A stretch of 64,000 nucleotides of DNA from Sphingopyxis sp. MWB1. Lineage in GTDB: Bacteria > Pseudomonadota > Alphaproteobacteria > Sphingomonadales > Sphingomonadaceae. The number at the start of each line of letters is the position of its first letter. Within the stretch, counting starts at the first letter, position 1. Positions 63,194 to 64,000 of the stretch are shown here, piece after piece. The stretch spans positions 1,911,501 to 1,975,500 of the forward strand of contig NZ_JQFJ01000002.1 in NCBI RefSeq assembly GCF_000763945.1, in the 5' to 3' direction. A model generated the notes under the pieces. That model saw only the letters and a program-made list of their open reading frames with translations, did not search any database and was not told where the DNA came from. The position numbers and the translations under genes are program-made.

Positions 63194-63682
63194 TTACTCG
63201 GCTTTGGCTTCTGCCAGAGCAGCCGTAACTTCGACCTTGCCGCCAGCCTTTTCAACCGCTTCGATCGCGCCCTTTGACGCGCCCGCAACGGCAAAGTTGA
63301 GCTTTGCGGTCAGTTCGCCCTTGGCGAGGAGGCGCACGCCATCCTTGCCGCCGCGTGCGACACCGGCTGCCTTCAGCGTGTCATGATCGACGACCTTCTT
63401 GGCATCAAGCTTCTTGGCGTCGATGAGCTTCTGCACTTGGCCCAGGTTTACGATGGCGTAATCTTTGCCGAAAATATTGTTGAAGCCGCGCTTCGGCAGG
63501 CGCATGTGAAGCGGCATCTGGCCGCCTTCAAAGCCGTTGATGGAAACACCGCTGCGGCTCTTCTGACCCTTTTGGCCGCGGCCGCCGGTCTTGCCCTTGC
63601 CCGAGCCGATGCCGCGTCCAACGCGCATGCGGCCCTTGCGGGCACCATTATTGTCACGAAGATCGTTAAGCTTAATAGTCAT
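63194..63682 (-). CDS. rplO: 50S ribosomal protein L15, 162 aa
   Basis: L15 of the large subunit. The N-terminal Gly/Lys/Arg-rich extension reads [20 protein letters not shown], then [20 protein letters not shown]; the globular part has [20 protein letters not shown]. The last 15 residues are Ala/Glu/Lys-rich. It is part of the distal spc operon. The next upstream gene is a DUF1737 ORF rather than rpmD directly, and a terminator follows. Confidence 0.95.
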   Translation of the reverse strand: MTIKLNDLRDNNGARKGRMRVGRGIGSGKGKTGGRGQKGQKSRSGVSINGFEGGQMPLHMRLPKRGFNNIFGKDYAIVNLGQVQKLIDAKKLDAKKVVDHDTLKAAGVARGGKDGVRLLAKGELTAKLNFAVAGASKGAIEAVEKAGGKVEVTAALAEAKAE

Positions 63683-63736
63683 AATATTGCACTCGCTTTC
63701 GCTGTGTTCGCGCTGAGGATGGATCCTGTTAAAAGA

Positions 63737-63943
63737 TCAATCCGGTTCAATATCGCTCGATGGTTGAAAGCCGGGATAAGGTCCAGCCTTTTCCATCACA
63801 ATTGCTTGGGCGACATAAGCCTGCCCGCCCACACTGGTCATTGTCGGACTGCCGTGAAGCTGCCACCCCCGATTGAGCAGCCCCTCAACGCGCGCGCAAA
63901 AAGCGCTGTCATCAGGACCGGTCAACAGGCGATAGAGCTTCAT
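63737..63943 (-). CDS. DUF1737 protein inserted between rpmD and rplO, 68 aa
   Basis: A small protein with MKLYRLLTGPDDSAFCARVE, then GLLNRGWQLHGSPTMTSVGG, matching the DUF1737 pattern (short proteins with a conserved RGWxLxGxPT core). It lies just after rpmD and 54 bases before rplO in the transcribed direction. Its function is unknown. Position within a ribosomal operon suggests growth-linked expression but does not show a ribosomal role. Confidence 0.78.
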   Translation of the reverse strand: MKLYRLLTGPDDSAFCARVEGLLNRGWQLHGSPTMTSVGGQAYVAQAIVMEKAGPYPGFQPSSDIEPD

Positions 63944-63949
63944 CGCGAT

Positions 63950-64000
63950 TCAGCCCCCGACGACTTCCACCATGTGCGACACCTTGCGGATCATGCCACG
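63950..64000 (-). CDS. rpmD: 50S ribosomal protein L30, C-terminal end only
   Basis: The last 16 codons (RGMIRKVSHMVEVVGG) match the C-terminus of L30; the rest lies beyond the window. It is followed after about six bases by the DUF1737 gene. The position upstream of rplO is the normal spc operon order. Confidence 0.85.
   Translation of the reverse strand, partial: RGMIRKVSHMVEVVGG

Overview
The window is 64 kb of GC-rich, densely coded bacterial chromosome. Gene content points to Alphaproteobacteria, order Sphingomonadales. The evidence is MipZ, DivK, MmcB and a DUF3572 gene beside divK; lptB next to rpoN; a zinc-free type B L36; and a fused malic enzyme/phosphotransacetylase-like protein. 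A Sphingopyxis-like genus is my inference, not proven here. I see no phage, insertion sequence, CRISPR array, rRNA or tRNA. The interest lies in regulation, small genes and intergenic repeats inside a core-genome region.

Layout. 1-7.1 kb: 3'-truncated Lhr-type helicase, RlpA, GyrB, two lipoproteins and a nitroreductase. 7.4-11.5 kb: a fused 2-oxoacid dehydrogenase E1, a translationally coupled FabD-like acyltransferase with altered substrate residues, and a PilZ-HTH regulator. 11.6-18 kb: RecQ, a four-gene cluster ending in MmcB, the riboflavin genes ribD and ribE, and a probable small RNA. 18-24.8 kb: thioesterase, Xaa-Pro aminopeptidase, oligopeptidase B, and a MarR regulator coupled to an S41 peptidase. 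24.9-31 kb: rpmJ, rpoN, lptB, phosphomannomutase and mipZ, divergent from panC.

31.3-32 kb is a 0.7 kb gene-free block of nested inverted repeats. 32-38.3 kb: an operon of DUF3572, HAD, RidA and GNAT genes divergent from divK; an unlisted 42-residue ORF divergent from an Lrp/AsnC regulator; a VOC protein; rpmG; and gltX. 38.5-48 kb: nadE, prs, a cupin, a TetR regulator, an inositol-monophosphatase-family phosphatase, a GFA protein, rpmI-rplT and pheST. 48-58.2 kb: a secreted S9 peptidase, mutS-glnD and maeB. 58.3-64 kb: bamE, a CBP3-type chaperone, DUF177, an SRPBCC protein, then adk, secY, rplO, a DUF1737 gene and rpmD, the distal end of the spc ribosomal operon read right to left.

The genes serve mostly housekeeping roles: translation, replication and repair, cell-cycle positioning (MipZ, DivK), envelope assembly (LptB, BamE, RlpA, SecY), nitrogen control (RpoN, GlnD) and cofactors (riboflavin, NAD, pantothenate). 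The items most worth a second look are: the E1/acyltransferase pair; a roughly 60-nt RNA with an anti-Shine-Dalgarno stretch at 17986-18046; two regulator genes whose promoters predict leaderless mRNAs; the 42-codon ORF at 35122-35250; three families of intergenic palindromes; and a terminator plus repeat that split rplO from secY.
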